Positions 52,477-61,651 are shown, counted from the first letter of the stretch. The stretch: 64,000 nucleotides of DNA from Erwinia sp. OLFS4 (GCF_002752165.1 NZ_MOMB01000048.1:79508-143507); one strand, 5' to 3'. Notes: generated from the letters alone by a model not told the origin. Numbers and translations are program-made.

Positions 52477-52806
52477 TTGCATTGGTTAATTAAAATCGTT
52501 GCTCCCTCGTTCAGCACGTAAACTGACTTACGGTCGTCAATTTGGTACGCAGCGCGCTACAGACAGCCTCCGCTGGCTGAACGACAGATGTGCCACTATT
52601 TTACACAGTGCAGAGCAATTGCCAAAGCAGCAACGCCGCAATCAGCATGAATAATGGCTATTTTTTCTGCGAATTCTATTTTATAGCGCCACGCTTAACC
52701 CTGCGTGCGTTTCTGCCGGCGAGCGGCAGGATAAAATACCCGCGGCGCAGCGGGACAGCCCACGGCTGCTACACTGTAGTTTTCATCAATCAAAAAGGAG
52801 CAGATT

Positions 52807-53058
52807 ATGTTATCAGGCAAAGCGAAAGATAAAGCAGAAGAATATGCTGGCTTAGCAGAGGAAGCATATGGTGAAGCGACTGATGCGCCAGGACATCGTC
52901 TACGTGGGGCCACCCGCCGCTATGCGGCACAGGCCAGCGACGCCGCCCGTGATGTCACCAGCAACGTACGCGAGCAGGTCTCTGACAACCCGCTTTCCGG
53001 TCTGGCGATTGCCGCCGGTATTGGCATTATTTTTGGTTATCTGCTTGGACGTAAGTAA
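52807..53058 (+). CDS. ElaB/YqjD-like (DUF883) membrane-anchored stress protein
   Basis: 83 residues. N-terminal amphipathic Lys/Glu/Ala helices resembling CsbD/DUF883 (MLSGKAKDKAEEYAGLAEEA), then the family's C-terminal anchor NPLSGLAIAAGIGIIFGYLL with glycine-zipper spacing and basic GRK end. ElaB, YqjD and YgaM are inner-membrane tail-anchored and bind ribosomes in stationary phase; that role is inferred. AAAGGAGC precedes the start. Confidence 0.85.
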   Translation: MLSGKAKDKAEEYAGLAEEAYGEATDAPGHRLRGATRRYAAQASDAARDVTSNVREQVSDNPLSGLAIAAGIGIIFGYLLGRK

Positions 53059-53083
53059 GGCCTGACGCCATCACCGGCGTTAT

Positions 53084-53119
53084 AAAAAAAGCCGCCTTGT
53101 CATGACACAGGCGGCTTTT
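53084..53119. terminator. Bidirectional terminator
   Basis: A7, GCCGCCT (53091-53097) / AGGCGGC (53109-53115), TTTT; between convergent genes. Confidence 0.88.
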
Positions 53120-53138
53120 GCGTTTCTGTATTACTCCA

Positions 53139-53894
53139 TCACATCGCGTAGGAAAGCTGAAGAACGGTTTTCGTATCGGTGTGGTCCGGGGCAGATTCCG
53201 GGGGATGCTGGTTCCAGGTCACGTTATAGGCCAGCTTAAGGGCAAACTTCTCATTTAATGCCACCTGTAACCCGGTTTCTGAGTTTACCGTCGTGTCATC
53301 ACTCCCCAGTACCGATACACCCTGAATAAATTTGGTGTTATCCGTCAGCTGCCACTGGTAGGTCAGCGCACCGTAAGCCAGGGCCTGGGTTTTATGGCCA
53401 CCTTCGCGATAATCATCATACCGCACGCCAGGACCCAGTTCCGCTCGCAGCGAATGAACCGGCCCGTTGAGGATCTGGCGACCGTAACCGATAGCGGCAA
53501 CGGTACGCCCATCGTAACCATTAAAGCGGTCGCTCAGCCAGCTGACCTGGCCGAACAGGTAATCAAAATCATTAACGTTGTAACGGGAACGGCCACCCAG
53601 CGCATAGGTTTCAGAAGAACGCTCATCATTTGACGAAGTATTTGCCGCATTCCCCCACAAACTGTAAGCGGTAGACGGTTGATACCAGGTGGCGTTTGCT
53701 GAGGCTGTTGCTGACGAACTCCTTGTATTACCGCTTTGCGCCAGATAACCGGCTGCAATATCGCCATCAAACGGCTTTTTGGCGGTGGAAGGGTCATCCA
53801 TGACGGTGAAAACAGCATTGTCGGCGAGCGCCTGATGTGAAACGAACCCAGCAGAGAGTAACAATATTGCAGACAGCTTATTAAGCGTTTTCAT
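53139..53894 (-). CDS. ydiY: YdiY, DUF481-family outer membrane protein
   Basis: 251 residues (E. coli 252). Signal peptide MKTLNKLSAILLLSAGFVSH with cleavage near ALA-D, then a salt-induced outer-membrane type beta-barrel (DUF481), ending in an aromatic/hydrophobic strand LQLSYAM. Start ATG 53894 by homology. In E. coli it is followed by pfkB; here by ydiZ, with pfkB absent. Confidence 0.93.
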   Translation of the reverse strand: MKTLNKLSAILLLSAGFVSHQALADNAVFTVMDDPSTAKKPFDGDIAAGYLAQSGNTRSSSATASANATWYQPSTAYSLWGNAANTSSNDERSSETYALGGRSRYNVNDFDYLFGQVSWLSDRFNGYDGRTVAAIGYGRQILNGPVHSLRAELGPGVRYDDYREGGHKTQALAYGALTYQWQLTDNTKFIQGVSVLGSDDTTVNSETGLQVALNEKFALKLAYNVTWNQHPPESAPDHTDTKTVLQLSYAM

Positions 53895-54147
53895 TAAATT
53901 AAGACCCGTAGCAACGTATTTTAAAGACACAAAGTTTGAAGCGTTTTACAAGGCGATCAATGCAATTTACGGTAAGTATAGTAACAAATTGTTAAATCAC
54001 TCTTATTACCAAGCATCCATTTGTAATTACGCCACTAAATCAGAAAATTCCGATTAACGTGCCATAATATGCCCGTCAGCCCGGTTACAGGGCACGCCGT
54101 CACCACCAGGCTATGCTTAGCATTCCCCCTTCAAAAGGAGCCGGACC

Positions 54148-54450
54148 ATGAATGATCGCCGCGCACACGCTTATGTGGTAACGGTCAAATTTGATGAGCA
54201 AGGGTTAAGCGATCTGATGGCGCTTAACAGCGCAATGATCAATGGCGGTTTTAAAACCACGCTGAATGACGCTGACGGTCATGCCCACGCGCTGGGCTCG
54301 CATACCTTTGGCATTATCAGTGCCAGTGATGAAACAACCCTGTGTCAGCAGGCCAGCGAGCTGGCGGAAGCCGCATTGCAAAAGAAACCCACGGTAAAAA
54401 TTGCGACATTTGAGGCATTTTTACGCCAACAGACAACCGATCCTCTATAA
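54148..54450 (+). CDS. ydiZ: YdiZ-like protein
   Basis: 100 residues. Conserved with E. coli YdiZ in the strand-turn pattern DADGHAHALGSHTFGIIS and in position before yniA. No signal peptide, membrane segment or catalytic motif is visible. Function unknown. AAAAGGAG precedes the start. Confidence 0.8.
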   Translation: MNDRRAHAYVVTVKFDEQGLSDLMALNSAMINGGFKTTLNDADGHAHALGSHTFGIISASDETTLCQQASELAEAALQKKPTVKIATFEAFLRQQTTDPL

Positions 54451-54536
54451 AACAGCTTTAATGCTGGCGCTTCGCTGGATATTGATTATTATTTAGGCGC
54501 TGAATCCATCCTTATCGCGACAAGAGGACAACCGCT

Positions 54537-55433
54537 ATGTGGTCAGCCATTGCTCGTATGCTAAGCGAACAACTCGGTGAAGCGGAGATCACAGGACGTA
54601 CTTCCCTGCCCGCCGGTGACGTGCATCCTGCCTGGCGCCTGCGTTACGGCGACTATGACGTTTTCGTCAAATGCAACAAAAAAGAGATGCTGGACCTGTT
54701 CACCTGGGAAGCCGACCAGCTGGCGCTACTGGCACGCAGTGATACGGTGCGGGTGCCAGAAGTGTACGGCGTTGGCAGTGACCGCGACAGCAGCTTCCTG
54801 CTGATGGAATATATCCCGTTAAAACCGCTTGATGAAGCCGATGCGTTTCTGTTAGGCCAGCAGCTGGCAAGGCTGCATCAGTGGAGCGAGCAACCACAGT
54901 ACGGCCTGGATTTCGATAATAATCTGACCACCAGTCCGCAACCCAATAGCTGGCTCAGACGCTGGTCGGTGTTCTTCTCTGAACAACGCATTGGCTGGCA
55001 GCTGGAACTGGCGGCAGAAAAAGGCATTCACTACGGTGATATCGATCATATTGTTGCCTGCGTCCAGCACGCCCTGCAGGGCCATAATCCACAACCGTCT
55101 TTGCTGCATGGTGACTTGTGGCCAGCCAATTGCGGCGGCAGCGAAGAAGGCCCCTGGATTTTTGATCCGGCGTGTTACTGGGGCGATCGCGAATGCGATC
55201 TGGCAATGTTAAGCTGGTATCCCCAGCTGCCTGCACAGATCCTTGAGGGTTATCAGTCAGTCTGGCCCCTTACCATTGGCTATGCGCAACGTCAGCTGGT
55301 CTATCAGCTTTATTATTTACTGAATCGTGCCAATGTATTTGGCGGTCACTGGTCTGGCGAAGCACAGCATGCGGTGGGCGTGTTACTCGACAGCGAAGGT
55401 ATGCCGGGCAAACAGCGTGCCCGCCCGGCCTGA
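54537..55433 (+). CDS. yniA: YniA, fructosamine kinase family
   Basis: 298 residues of the fructosamine/ketosamine-3-kinase family (aminoglycoside-phosphotransferase fold). LLHGDLWPANCG holds the catalytic Asp and WIFDPACYWGDRECDLAM the metal site. The E. coli ortholog is a putative kinase; a deglycation repair role is inferred. The C-terminus is about 12 residues longer than usual. It runs convergent to yniB with eight bases between stops. Confidence 0.93.
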   Translation: MWSAIARMLSEQLGEAEITGRTSLPAGDVHPAWRLRYGDYDVFVKCNKKEMLDLFTWEADQLALLARSDTVRVPEVYGVGSDRDSSFLLMEYIPLKPLDEADAFLLGQQLARLHQWSEQPQYGLDFDNNLTTSPQPNSWLRRWSVFFSEQRIGWQLELAAEKGIHYGDIDHIVACVQHALQGHNPQPSLLHGDLWPANCGGSEEGPWIFDPACYWGDRECDLAMLSWYPQLPAQILEGYQSVWPLTIGYAQRQLVYQLYYLLNRANVFGGHWSGEAQHAVGVLLDSEGMPGKQRARPA

Positions 55434-55441
55434 TAGTCAAA

Positions 55442-55981
55442 TCAGTGGATATAGCCTGCCAGTCTGAGGATAAAATAACCGGCAACCACAATAATCACTG
55501 GCAAAATGTACAGGGGGAAGATCTGCAAAAAGAAGGTGTGATGCGGCATAACAATTTTACTCTCCAGCGCCTGCCGGCTCTGCCCCTCTTCCCCGCGCGC
55601 TTTTTCCAGAATCAGCCGGTCCTCAATTCCTTCGCGAATATGGCGGTACTGCCGCCACATGCGCGCACCGGAAGCCTGTAACGCCAGACCAACAAAAATC
55701 AGGATATAGATAATCCAGAAAACCACGTTACTGCCACCATTAAAATCCGGCGTGGGAGAACCGTTCCATAACCCATTGAGAAAAGTGGTATTAAACCGTG
55801 CCATATCAATCATGACATGCATGAAATCCTGCATTACCGCGTTGATTCCCTCGCGTTTATCATGGGAAAGATCAAGAAACTTAAGCAGCGAGATAAGGGT
55901 CGACAGAAACGCAGGAATAAAAATCACCCAACCCAGAATACGTTTAGCAATGGCCACTCTGCCGGCCTGTTGGTAAGTCAT
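55442..55981 (-). CDS. yniB: YniB inner membrane protein
   Basis: 179 residues from ATG 55981, collinear with E. coli YniB (178): MTYQQAGRVAIAKRILGWVI, then PTPDFNGGSNVVFWIIYILI and a C-terminal membrane segment. About four hydrophobic helices. Function unknown. Confidence 0.94.
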   Translation of the reverse strand: MTYQQAGRVAIAKRILGWVIFIPAFLSTLISLLKFLDLSHDKREGINAVMQDFMHVMIDMARFNTTFLNGLWNGSPTPDFNGGSNVVFWIIYILIFVGLALQASGARMWRQYRHIREGIEDRLILEKARGEEGQSRQALESKIVMPHHTFFLQIFPLYILPVIIVVAGYFILRLAGYIH

Positions 55982-56151
55982 GTTTTCTCCTCTCCCGATG
56001 CAATCTGGCAGTAAGTCTACCTGCAGTTCCATAAAAGCGCCTGAAAAATCCATCACATCGGTATCGTAATGATTTCACCGGGCTTAACCTAAGGTTTTAT
56101 CCACCCTCTGGCACGTGATAATGTGTCGCAAAACCTTTCAGGAGATGCAGA

Positions 56152-56835
56152 ATGTCTTACAGCAGGCCGGTACAAGCGGCAATATTCGATATGGATGGCT
56201 TGTTAATTGACTCCGAACCATTGTGGAAACAGTCTGAACTGGAAGTTTTTGCCAGTCTTGGCGTTGACCTGTCACGCGCCAGCGAGATCCCGGAAACACT
56301 TGGGCTACGCATTGATCAGACCGTTAATTTATGGTTTGAGGTGCTGCCATGGTCGGGGCCGGATCGCCAGCAAGTCACCGGCCGCATCATTGCCCTTACC
56401 CTTAGCAAAATTGAGCAAAGCCGTCCGCTGTTACCCGGCGTGGTCGAGGCGTTGGCTTTATGCAAAAGTCTGGGACTTAAAATCGGCCTCGCTTCCGCCT
56501 CGCCGCTGCACATGCTGGAAACCGTCACTGAGATGTTTGCCATTCGTCGCTGGTTTGATGTGCTGGTCTCGGCAGAAATGCTGCCATACAGCAAACCCCA
56601 TCCGCAGGTTTATCTGGATGCGGCATTACAGCTTGCCGTTGATCCGCTCAATTGTGTCACCCTTGAAGACTCGTTTAACGGCATGATCGCCACCAAAGCA
56701 GCACGCATGCGCTCGGTGGTGGTGCCGGCGGCAGAACTGCGCCATGACCCGCGCTGGGCGCTGGCAGACGTTCGCCTTCACTCTCTGGAGGCACTGCGCA
56801 GTAACGATCTGACCGGCGTCGCCAGCCACCATTAA
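56152..56835 (+). CDS. hxpB: HxpB (YniC) hexitol/sugar phosphatase, HAD family
   Basis: 227 residues. HAD phosphatase with nucleophile Asp13 in FDMDGLLIDSEP, motif II LASASP, motif III Lys in YSKPHPQVY and acidic motif IV LEDSFNG. E. coli HxpB hydrolyses 2-deoxyglucose-6-phosphate and hexitol phosphates. AGGAG precedes the start. Confidence 0.95.
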   Translation: MSYSRPVQAAIFDMDGLLIDSEPLWKQSELEVFASLGVDLSRASEIPETLGLRIDQTVNLWFEVLPWSGPDRQQVTGRIIALTLSKIEQSRPLLPGVVEALALCKSLGLKIGLASASPLHMLETVTEMFAIRRWFDVLVSAEMLPYSKPHPQVYLDAALQLAVDPLNCVTLEDSFNGMIATKAARMRSVVVPAAELRHDPRWALADVRLHSLEALRSNDLTGVASHH

Positions 56836-56932
56836 CGCGACCAGCCACCTTCAGCTGGCCGCCTGACGCTGGTTACTATTTTTGTTTCCTTCACAGGCAG
56901 CCAGCAAGCAATAACAATGCCCGTGTTTTTTA

Positions 56933-56957
56933 GCAATAGTGACAGTGTCACTATTGC
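56933..56957. promoter_or_regulatory. Perfect 25-bp palindrome, operator-like
   Basis: Arms GCAATAGTGACA (56933-56944) and TGTCACTATTGC (56946-56957) around one central G. No T-run on either strand makes a terminator unlikely. It is 59 bases ahead of ydjM and may be a repressor operator. Confidence 0.6.
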
Positions 56958-56979
56958 CCTGTCCCTGTGTGATTTATTA

Positions 56980-56999
56980 TACTGGATAAATAACCAGAT
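56980..56999 (+). promoter_or_regulatory. Possible LexA box before ydjM
   Basis: TACTGGATAAATAACCAGAT has the CTG-N10-CAG frame, central AT-rich spacing and 5' TACTG of a LexA box, but G and C replace the outer T and A. It is 16 bases before the ydjM ATG; E. coli ydjM is LexA-controlled. Confidence 0.5.
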
Positions 57000-57015
57000 T
57001 GAGACAGGATAAATC

Positions 57016-57618
57016 ATGACAGCGGAAGGTCACCTTGTTGTTGCCCTTGCCAGCGTGATATTTGCCAAACGCGCAGCGCTGACACCGGTACTGGCGCAGG
57101 GTGACTGGTGGCACCTGCTCCCTGCGGCCCTGTTGAGCGGCCTGTTGCCCGATATCGATCACCCTCACTCCTTCCTCGGTCAGCGTTTATGGTGGATCTC
57201 ACGTCCTGTTGCCCGCCTGTTCGGACATCGCGGCTTTACCCATAGCCTGCTGGCCGTAGCGGGCGCCATTGTGTTGCTGTGGCTGCAACCACCGTGCAGT
57301 CAGGTCCCTGCTGATGTCTTACAGGGCATGGTTATCGGTTATCTCAGCCACCTCGCCGCCGATATGCTGACGCCGGCCGGCGTGCCGCTGCTCTGGCCCT
57401 GCCGCTGGCGTTTTTGCCTGCCGTTGTTAAACAGCCGGCACGGCAATCAGCGGGAAAGAGGCCTGGGTATTGCTCTGGTGATATGCGCCTTATGGTTTCC
57501 TGTCAATGCCTCCCCTGCGGCAGCTGCCCGCCATTGGTCAGCACAGCTGATTGCCATTGGCCAGCGTGGCTACCAGCGGCCTGGTCAGGGCTGGGAATGC
57601 GGTGAAGGGCGGAAATAA
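57016..57618 (+). CDS. ydjM: YdjM, DUF457 inner-membrane metal-dependent hydrolase family
   Basis: 200 residues (E. coli 196). His/Asp metal motifs LPDIDHPHSFLGQR and FGHRGFTHSLLA plus YLSHLAADMLTPAGVPLLWP are family hallmarks, with about three membrane segments. Member of the SOS regulon in E. coli. Substrate unknown. Preceded by a LexA-like box and a perfect palindrome. Confidence 0.94.
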   Translation: MTAEGHLVVALASVIFAKRAALTPVLAQGDWWHLLPAALLSGLLPDIDHPHSFLGQRLWWISRPVARLFGHRGFTHSLLAVAGAIVLLWLQPPCSQVPADVLQGMVIGYLSHLAADMLTPAGVPLLWPCRWRFCLPLLNSRHGNQRERGLGIALVICALWFPVNASPAAAARHWSAQLIAIGQRGYQRPGQGWECGEGRK

Positions 57619-57765
57619 AATAATCAGTAATAAGCCATTCTATTTGGATATAACAACCAATTCATGGGCTTATGCTATCATGCCTTTTTGATACAACTTA
57701 ACGCGGAATATATACCGCGTGGCTTCTGTTTCAGGCAAAACAACGGAAGCATAAGGAGAACGGGG

Positions 57766-59163
57766 ATGAATTATCCATTAATTGCCAATGTCGTACTATT
57801 TTTCGCCTTGCTAATCGGGCTGGCAAAAGCAACGCGTGATAACTGGAGTCTGTCACGTAAAGTGATGACCGGCCTGGTCGTGGGGGTGCTGTTTGGTTTT
57901 GCCTTACAACTGATTTACGGTGCCAGTCATCCGGTACTAAAAGCCTCAATTAACTGGTTCAATATTATCGGTAATGGCTATGTACAACTATTACAGATGG
58001 TGGTGATGCCGCTGGTGTTTGTTTCCATACTCAGCGCCGTAGCTCGGCTGCACAGCGCCACGTCGCTGGGCAGAATCAGCATGCTCACCATCGGCGTTTT
58101 GCTGTTTACCACCCTGATTGCGTCGCTGGTCGGTGTACTGGTGACGACACTCTTTGGCCTGACCGCCGAAGGTCTGGTACAAGGTGCCCAGGAGAGCGCG
58201 CGTCTGGCAACCATTCAGAACAGCTACGTTGGTAAAGTGGCCGATTTAAGCGTGCCGCAGCTGCTACTGTCATTTTTGCCAAAAAATCCGTTTGCCGACC
58301 TGACGGGTGCCAGCCCGACATCCATTATCAGCGTGGTGATTTTTGCCGCTTTCCTTGGCGTCGCAGCACTGCATCTGTTGCGTGACGATCGGGAAAAAGG
58401 CCAGCGCGTTGTCAACGCTATTGAAACGCTGCAAAGCTGGGTGATGAAACTGGTACGGCTGGTGATGAAACTGACGCCATACGGCGTCATGGCACTGATG
58501 ACCAAAGTTGTCGCCAGTTCAAGTATTCATGACATTATTAAACTGGGTGGCTTTGTGGTGGCATCTTATCTCGGACTGGCTATTATGTTTGGCGTGCACG
58601 CTCTGCTGCTTTCGTTAAACGGTGTCAATCCATTACGCTTTTTCCGTAAAGTCGCCCCGGTGCTAAGCTTCGCCTTTACCAGCCGCTCCAGCGCTGCCAG
58701 TATCCCGCTGAACGTCGAAGCGCAAACCCGCCGCCTGGGTATTCCGGAATCTATTGCCACCTTCTCTGCTTCATTTGGCGCGACTATTGGCCAGAATGGT
58801 TGTGCCGGCCTTTATCCTTCAATGCTGGCGGTGATGGTCGCACCTACGGTTGGTATCAATCCGCTTGACCCCTTGTGGATCGCTACGCTGGCCGGGATTG
58901 TCACCCTGAGTTCAGCAGGCGTGGCAGGGGTGGGTGGCGGGGCAACATTTGCCGCGTTAATCGTGCTGCCGGCAATGGGGCTGCCGGTCACGCTGGTGGC
59001 GTTGCTGATCTCGATTGAACCACTCATCGACATGGGACGCACCGCACTCAATGTTAATGGCTCAATGACCGCCGGCACCCTGACCAGCCAGTGGCTGCGT
59101 CAGACCGACAAAAAGCTGCTGCATGCCGAGGCCGAGTCTGACTTCGAATTAATTAATCGCTGA
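57766..59163 (+). CDS. tcyP: L-cystine transporter TcyP (YdjN)
   Basis: 465 residues, dicarboxylate/amino acid:cation symporter fold. N-terminus [16 protein letters not shown], core [24 protein letters not shown] and [20 protein letters not shown], late [20 protein letters not shown]. coli TcyP imports cystine, feeding cysteine for SufS among others. ATG 57766 after AAGGAG is preferred over an upstream ATG at 57664. Confidence 0.95.
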   Translation: MNYPLIANVVLFFALLIGLAKATRDNWSLSRKVMTGLVVGVLFGFALQLIYGASHPVLKASINWFNIIGNGYVQLLQMVVMPLVFVSILSAVARLHSATSLGRISMLTIGVLLFTTLIASLVGVLVTTLFGLTAEGLVQGAQESARLATIQNSYVGKVADLSVPQLLLSFLPKNPFADLTGASPTSIISVVIFAAFLGVAALHLLRDDREKGQRVVNAIETLQSWVMKLVRLVMKLTPYGVMALMTKVVASSSIHDIIKLGGFVVASYLGLAIMFGVHALLLSLNGVNPLRFFRKVAPVLSFAFTSRSSAASIPLNVEAQTRRLGIPESIATFSASFGATIGQNGCAGLYPSMLAVMVAPTVGINPLDPLWIATLAGIVTLSSAGVAGVGGGATFAALIVLPAMGLPVTLVALLISIEPLIDMGRTALNVNGSMTAGTLTSQWLRQTDKKLLHAEAESDFELINR

Positions 59164-59184
59164 GATAACCAGCCAGTCTCCCAT

Positions 59185-59208
59185 CCAGCCCCTGCATACC
59201 GGGGCTGG
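59185..59208 (+). terminator. Stem-loop after tcyP
   Basis: CCAGCCCC (59185-59192) / GGGGCTGG (59201-59208), 22 bases after the stop, no T-run; possible weak terminator. Confidence 0.5.
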
Positions 59209-59335
59209 TGACATCCCGTCAGGCCGTTAAGAAAGCGTTAAGCACTGTAATGAAGCGCAAAAACGCCGGTTTTCGGCTTGTTTTTTTTCCCTGCCGGGTG
59301 AATGCTGACAACCGTTTCACCTGGAGTCATCTGGT

Positions 59336-59749
59336 ATGAAAAAAACCATAGCGTTATTACTGAGTGTCGCACTGATCGCCCCGATGGCGGCCAGTGCACA
59401 GCCCTGGGGTCCACACGGCGGCTGGGGTCCTGGCCCCGGACGCGGCTGGGGCCCTGGACCTGGCTGGCATCGTGCGCCTGGCGGCGGAATTCCAATCCTG
59501 CCAGGTATTGCCAGCGCAATTCTGATAGGCGGCCTGACCTATTATTTTTTAAATGGCACCTATTACCAGCGTCAGGGGGATAACTACTATGTGGTCGAGC
59601 CGCCGGTGCAATCCGTCGGCAGTTACAGCGAGCGCCCCATGCGCGCACTCGATTATAACGGGCAGCGTTTTTACGTCCAGGATGGCCATTACTACCGGCG
59701 CGATATTAACGGACAATATCTGGAAGTGCCGCGTCCGCCGGGCCTGTAG
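59336..59749 (+). CDS. Secreted Gly/Pro/Trp-rich protein, DUF6515-like
   Basis: 137 residues. Signal peptide cleaved near ASA-QP (residue 22), then a low-complexity segment of GWGPGPG repeats (about 25-47), a hydrophobic stretch GGIPILPGIASAILIGGLTY and a Tyr-rich C-terminal part (LNGTYYQRQGDNYYVVEPPV, DGHYYRRDINGQYLEVPRPP) resembling the YYxxxGxYYxxxxxxYxVVxPP pattern of DUF6515-type proteins. Envelope or periplasm is likely. No known function. Ribosome site GGAG is eight bases upstream. Confidence 0.8.
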   Translation: MKKTIALLLSVALIAPMAASAQPWGPHGGWGPGPGRGWGPGPGWHRAPGGGIPILPGIASAILIGGLTYYFLNGTYYQRQGDNYYVVEPPVQSVGSYSERPMRALDYNGQRFYVQDGHYYRRDINGQYLEVPRPPGL

Positions 59750-59768
59750 TGAATACGGTATGCCGTGT

Positions 59769-59806
59769 AAACAATAACGGTCGCCCAAAGCGACCGTTAT
59801 TGTTTT
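59769..59806. terminator. Bidirectional terminator before osmE
   Basis: AACAATAACGGTCGC / GCGACCGTTATTGTT, 15-bp perfect stem with CCAAA loop and further A-T pairs leading to TTTT; serves both convergent genes. Confidence 0.9.
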
Positions 59807-59819
59807 GAACCGGCGAGTT

Positions 59820-60158
59820 TTACTGTCCGCTTTGCGGATCGGTATCATACTCTTTGCAGCTCTGGAATCCGTAATTCATCACGCGCCCGGTATCACTGTA
59901 ACTGACAAAATAGGTTTGCTGTTTACCGTCACGCTGGCCAATAACATAAGTCTGACAGGTGCCACGCGCGTGAACCATGGTAATTTCCGTGGCGGGTGGT
60001 CCGGCAATGTCGCGTACCTGTTGTTTCGTCATCCCTTTTTTCACATCCTGCACCACCGGCTTGGTGACAAAACTTTCAGCACGATCGTAAGCGGTACAAC
60101 CGGATAACACTGCCAGTGCCACAACACTGCCCATCAGTCCTGTTAACTTCGTCATCAT
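59820..60158 (-). CDS. osmE: Osmotically inducible lipoprotein OsmE
   Basis: 112 residues from ATG 60158 (GAGG five bases upstream), exactly the E. coli length. Lipobox VLSGC, then SmpA/OmlA-type fold: DVKKGMTKQQVRDIAG, MVHARGTCQTYVIGQRDGKQ. Outer-membrane lipoprotein linked to stationary phase and osmotic stress. An upstream start at 60218 is not conserved. Confidence 0.95.
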   Translation of the reverse strand: MMTKLTGLMGSVVALAVLSGCTAYDRAESFVTKPVVQDVKKGMTKQQVRDIAGPPATEITMVHARGTCQTYVIGQRDGKQQTYFVSYSDTGRVMNYGFQSCKEYDTDPQSGQ

Positions 60159-60329
60159 TTTATCCTCATTATTATCCATATCCTGCATAAGCCTGGAATA
60201 GACTGACGCATTGATCAAGTTATTGGCAAGATTAAACTTTTAATCGGCATTGCCAAAGCCTGCAGGCGTGATTATTCTGCAAAGCCGATCGGTAACGACT
60301 AATTGATAATTCTGCTTTACAGAGGCAAC

Positions 60330-61529
60330 ATGACCACACCTGCTGCGCATCGCCGTATCGTTTATGCACTGACCCTGGGTTTACTGGCGGCAATGGGACC
60401 GCTTTGTATTGATCTCTATCTCCCTTCCCTGCCAGCCCTCGCCGCTGACCTGAATACCCCGACCGCCAGCGCGCAGCCAAGCCTGACTGCCGGCATGGTT
60501 GGACTGAGAATGGGTCAGTTGCTGTTTGGCACGCTCAGCGACAAATATGGCCGCCTGCGTCCGTTACTGCTGTCGGTGATTTTACTGCTGATTGCTACCG
60601 TTGCCTGTGCCGCTGCGCAAACCATCCACCAGTTCCTTGCTGCCCGACTGTTTGAAGGCCTGGCCAGCGCCGGCGGTTCAGTGCTGGCGCGGGCCATCGC
60701 TCGCGATATGTATAACGGTCATGAGTTAACTAAATTTTTTGCCCTGCTGATGTTGGTTAACGGTCTTGCGCCCGTCTTTGCCCCGGTACTGGGTGGCGTA
60801 CTGCTCACCTTCCTCAACTGGCGCGGTTTGTTTATTGCGCTGGCAATTATCGCTGCACTCCAGCTGCTGATCGCCCGTATAAACCTGCATGAAACCCTGC
60901 CGGTTGAACGACGTAATCAGGGCAGTCTGTTACATGCCTGGGGCACGCTCGGCAAGGTCATCAGACATCGTGGTTTTATGAGCTTCTGTCTGCCACAAGG
61001 ATTTATGATGGCCAGTATGTTTGCTTATATCGGTGCCTCACCGTTTGTGTTGCAACAGATTTACGGCCTGTCACCCCAGGCATTCAGCCTGTGTTTTGCC
61101 AGCAATGGCATCGGCCTGATTCTTGCTTCACAAACCAGTGTGCGTCTGAGCCAGGTCTGGGGAGAATATCAGGTTCTGCGTGGCGGGCTTAGCCTGGCAA
61201 TTGTGGCGTCAGGATCGCTGATTGGCTGTGCCCTGTTATCTGCCCCCTTATGGGGCGTGCTGCTGGCCCTGTTTTTTAGCGTAGCCTGTACCGGAATTAT
61301 CACGGTCACCGCCGGTTCCCTGGCGATGCAAAGCCAGGGAGAACGTGCCGGCAGTGCATCAGCCATTATTGGTGTCACCGCGTTTACCCTCGGTGGCGCC
61401 AGCGTGCCGGTTACCGGACTCGGTGGAACATCATTAATCAGCATGGCCGCCACTATTTTCGGCTGCTGCCTGCTGGCCACTATGTTGTTCCACCTGCTGG
61501 CACGTAAACCACAGCCTCAATCTGTCTGA
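60330..61529 (+). CDS. Bcr/CflA-family MFS multidrug transporter
   Basis: 399 residues, 12 helices; DHA1 signature LCIDLYLPSLPALAADL and loop GTLSDKYGRLRPLLL, mid-loop LARAIARDM. Probably drug or metabolite efflux by proton antiport, but PunC in this window shows that this family also imports nucleosides. AGAGG before ATG 60330. It is inserted between osmE and nadE, which adjoin each other in E. coli. Confidence 0.9.
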   Translation: MTTPAAHRRIVYALTLGLLAAMGPLCIDLYLPSLPALAADLNTPTASAQPSLTAGMVGLRMGQLLFGTLSDKYGRLRPLLLSVILLLIATVACAAAQTIHQFLAARLFEGLASAGGSVLARAIARDMYNGHELTKFFALLMLVNGLAPVFAPVLGGVLLTFLNWRGLFIALAIIAALQLLIARINLHETLPVERRNQGSLLHAWGTLGKVIRHRGFMSFCLPQGFMMASMFAYIGASPFVLQQIYGLSPQAFSLCFASNGIGLILASQTSVRLSQVWGEYQVLRGGLSLAIVASGSLIGCALLSAPLWGVLLALFFSVACTGIITVTAGSLAMQSQGERAGSASAIIGVTAFTLGGASVPVTGLGGTSLISMAATIFGCCLLATMLFHLLARKPQPQSV

Positions 61530-61651
61530 TTTAACCGCTGTCGGTTAGCCCGCAGCGATTGTGGCTTGTCGTTTAGCACGATGCACGTTAGCTTTGATCC
61601 ATAATGGTCTCGCATTGCGCCGCGGGCCGTAACCTAACCGAGGAGTGATAA

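Noticed and set aside
52590..52832. 80-codon frame upstream of the ElaB-like gene
   Set aside because: Overlaps the start of the well-supported DUF883 gene and lies in thrS leader/promoter DNA.
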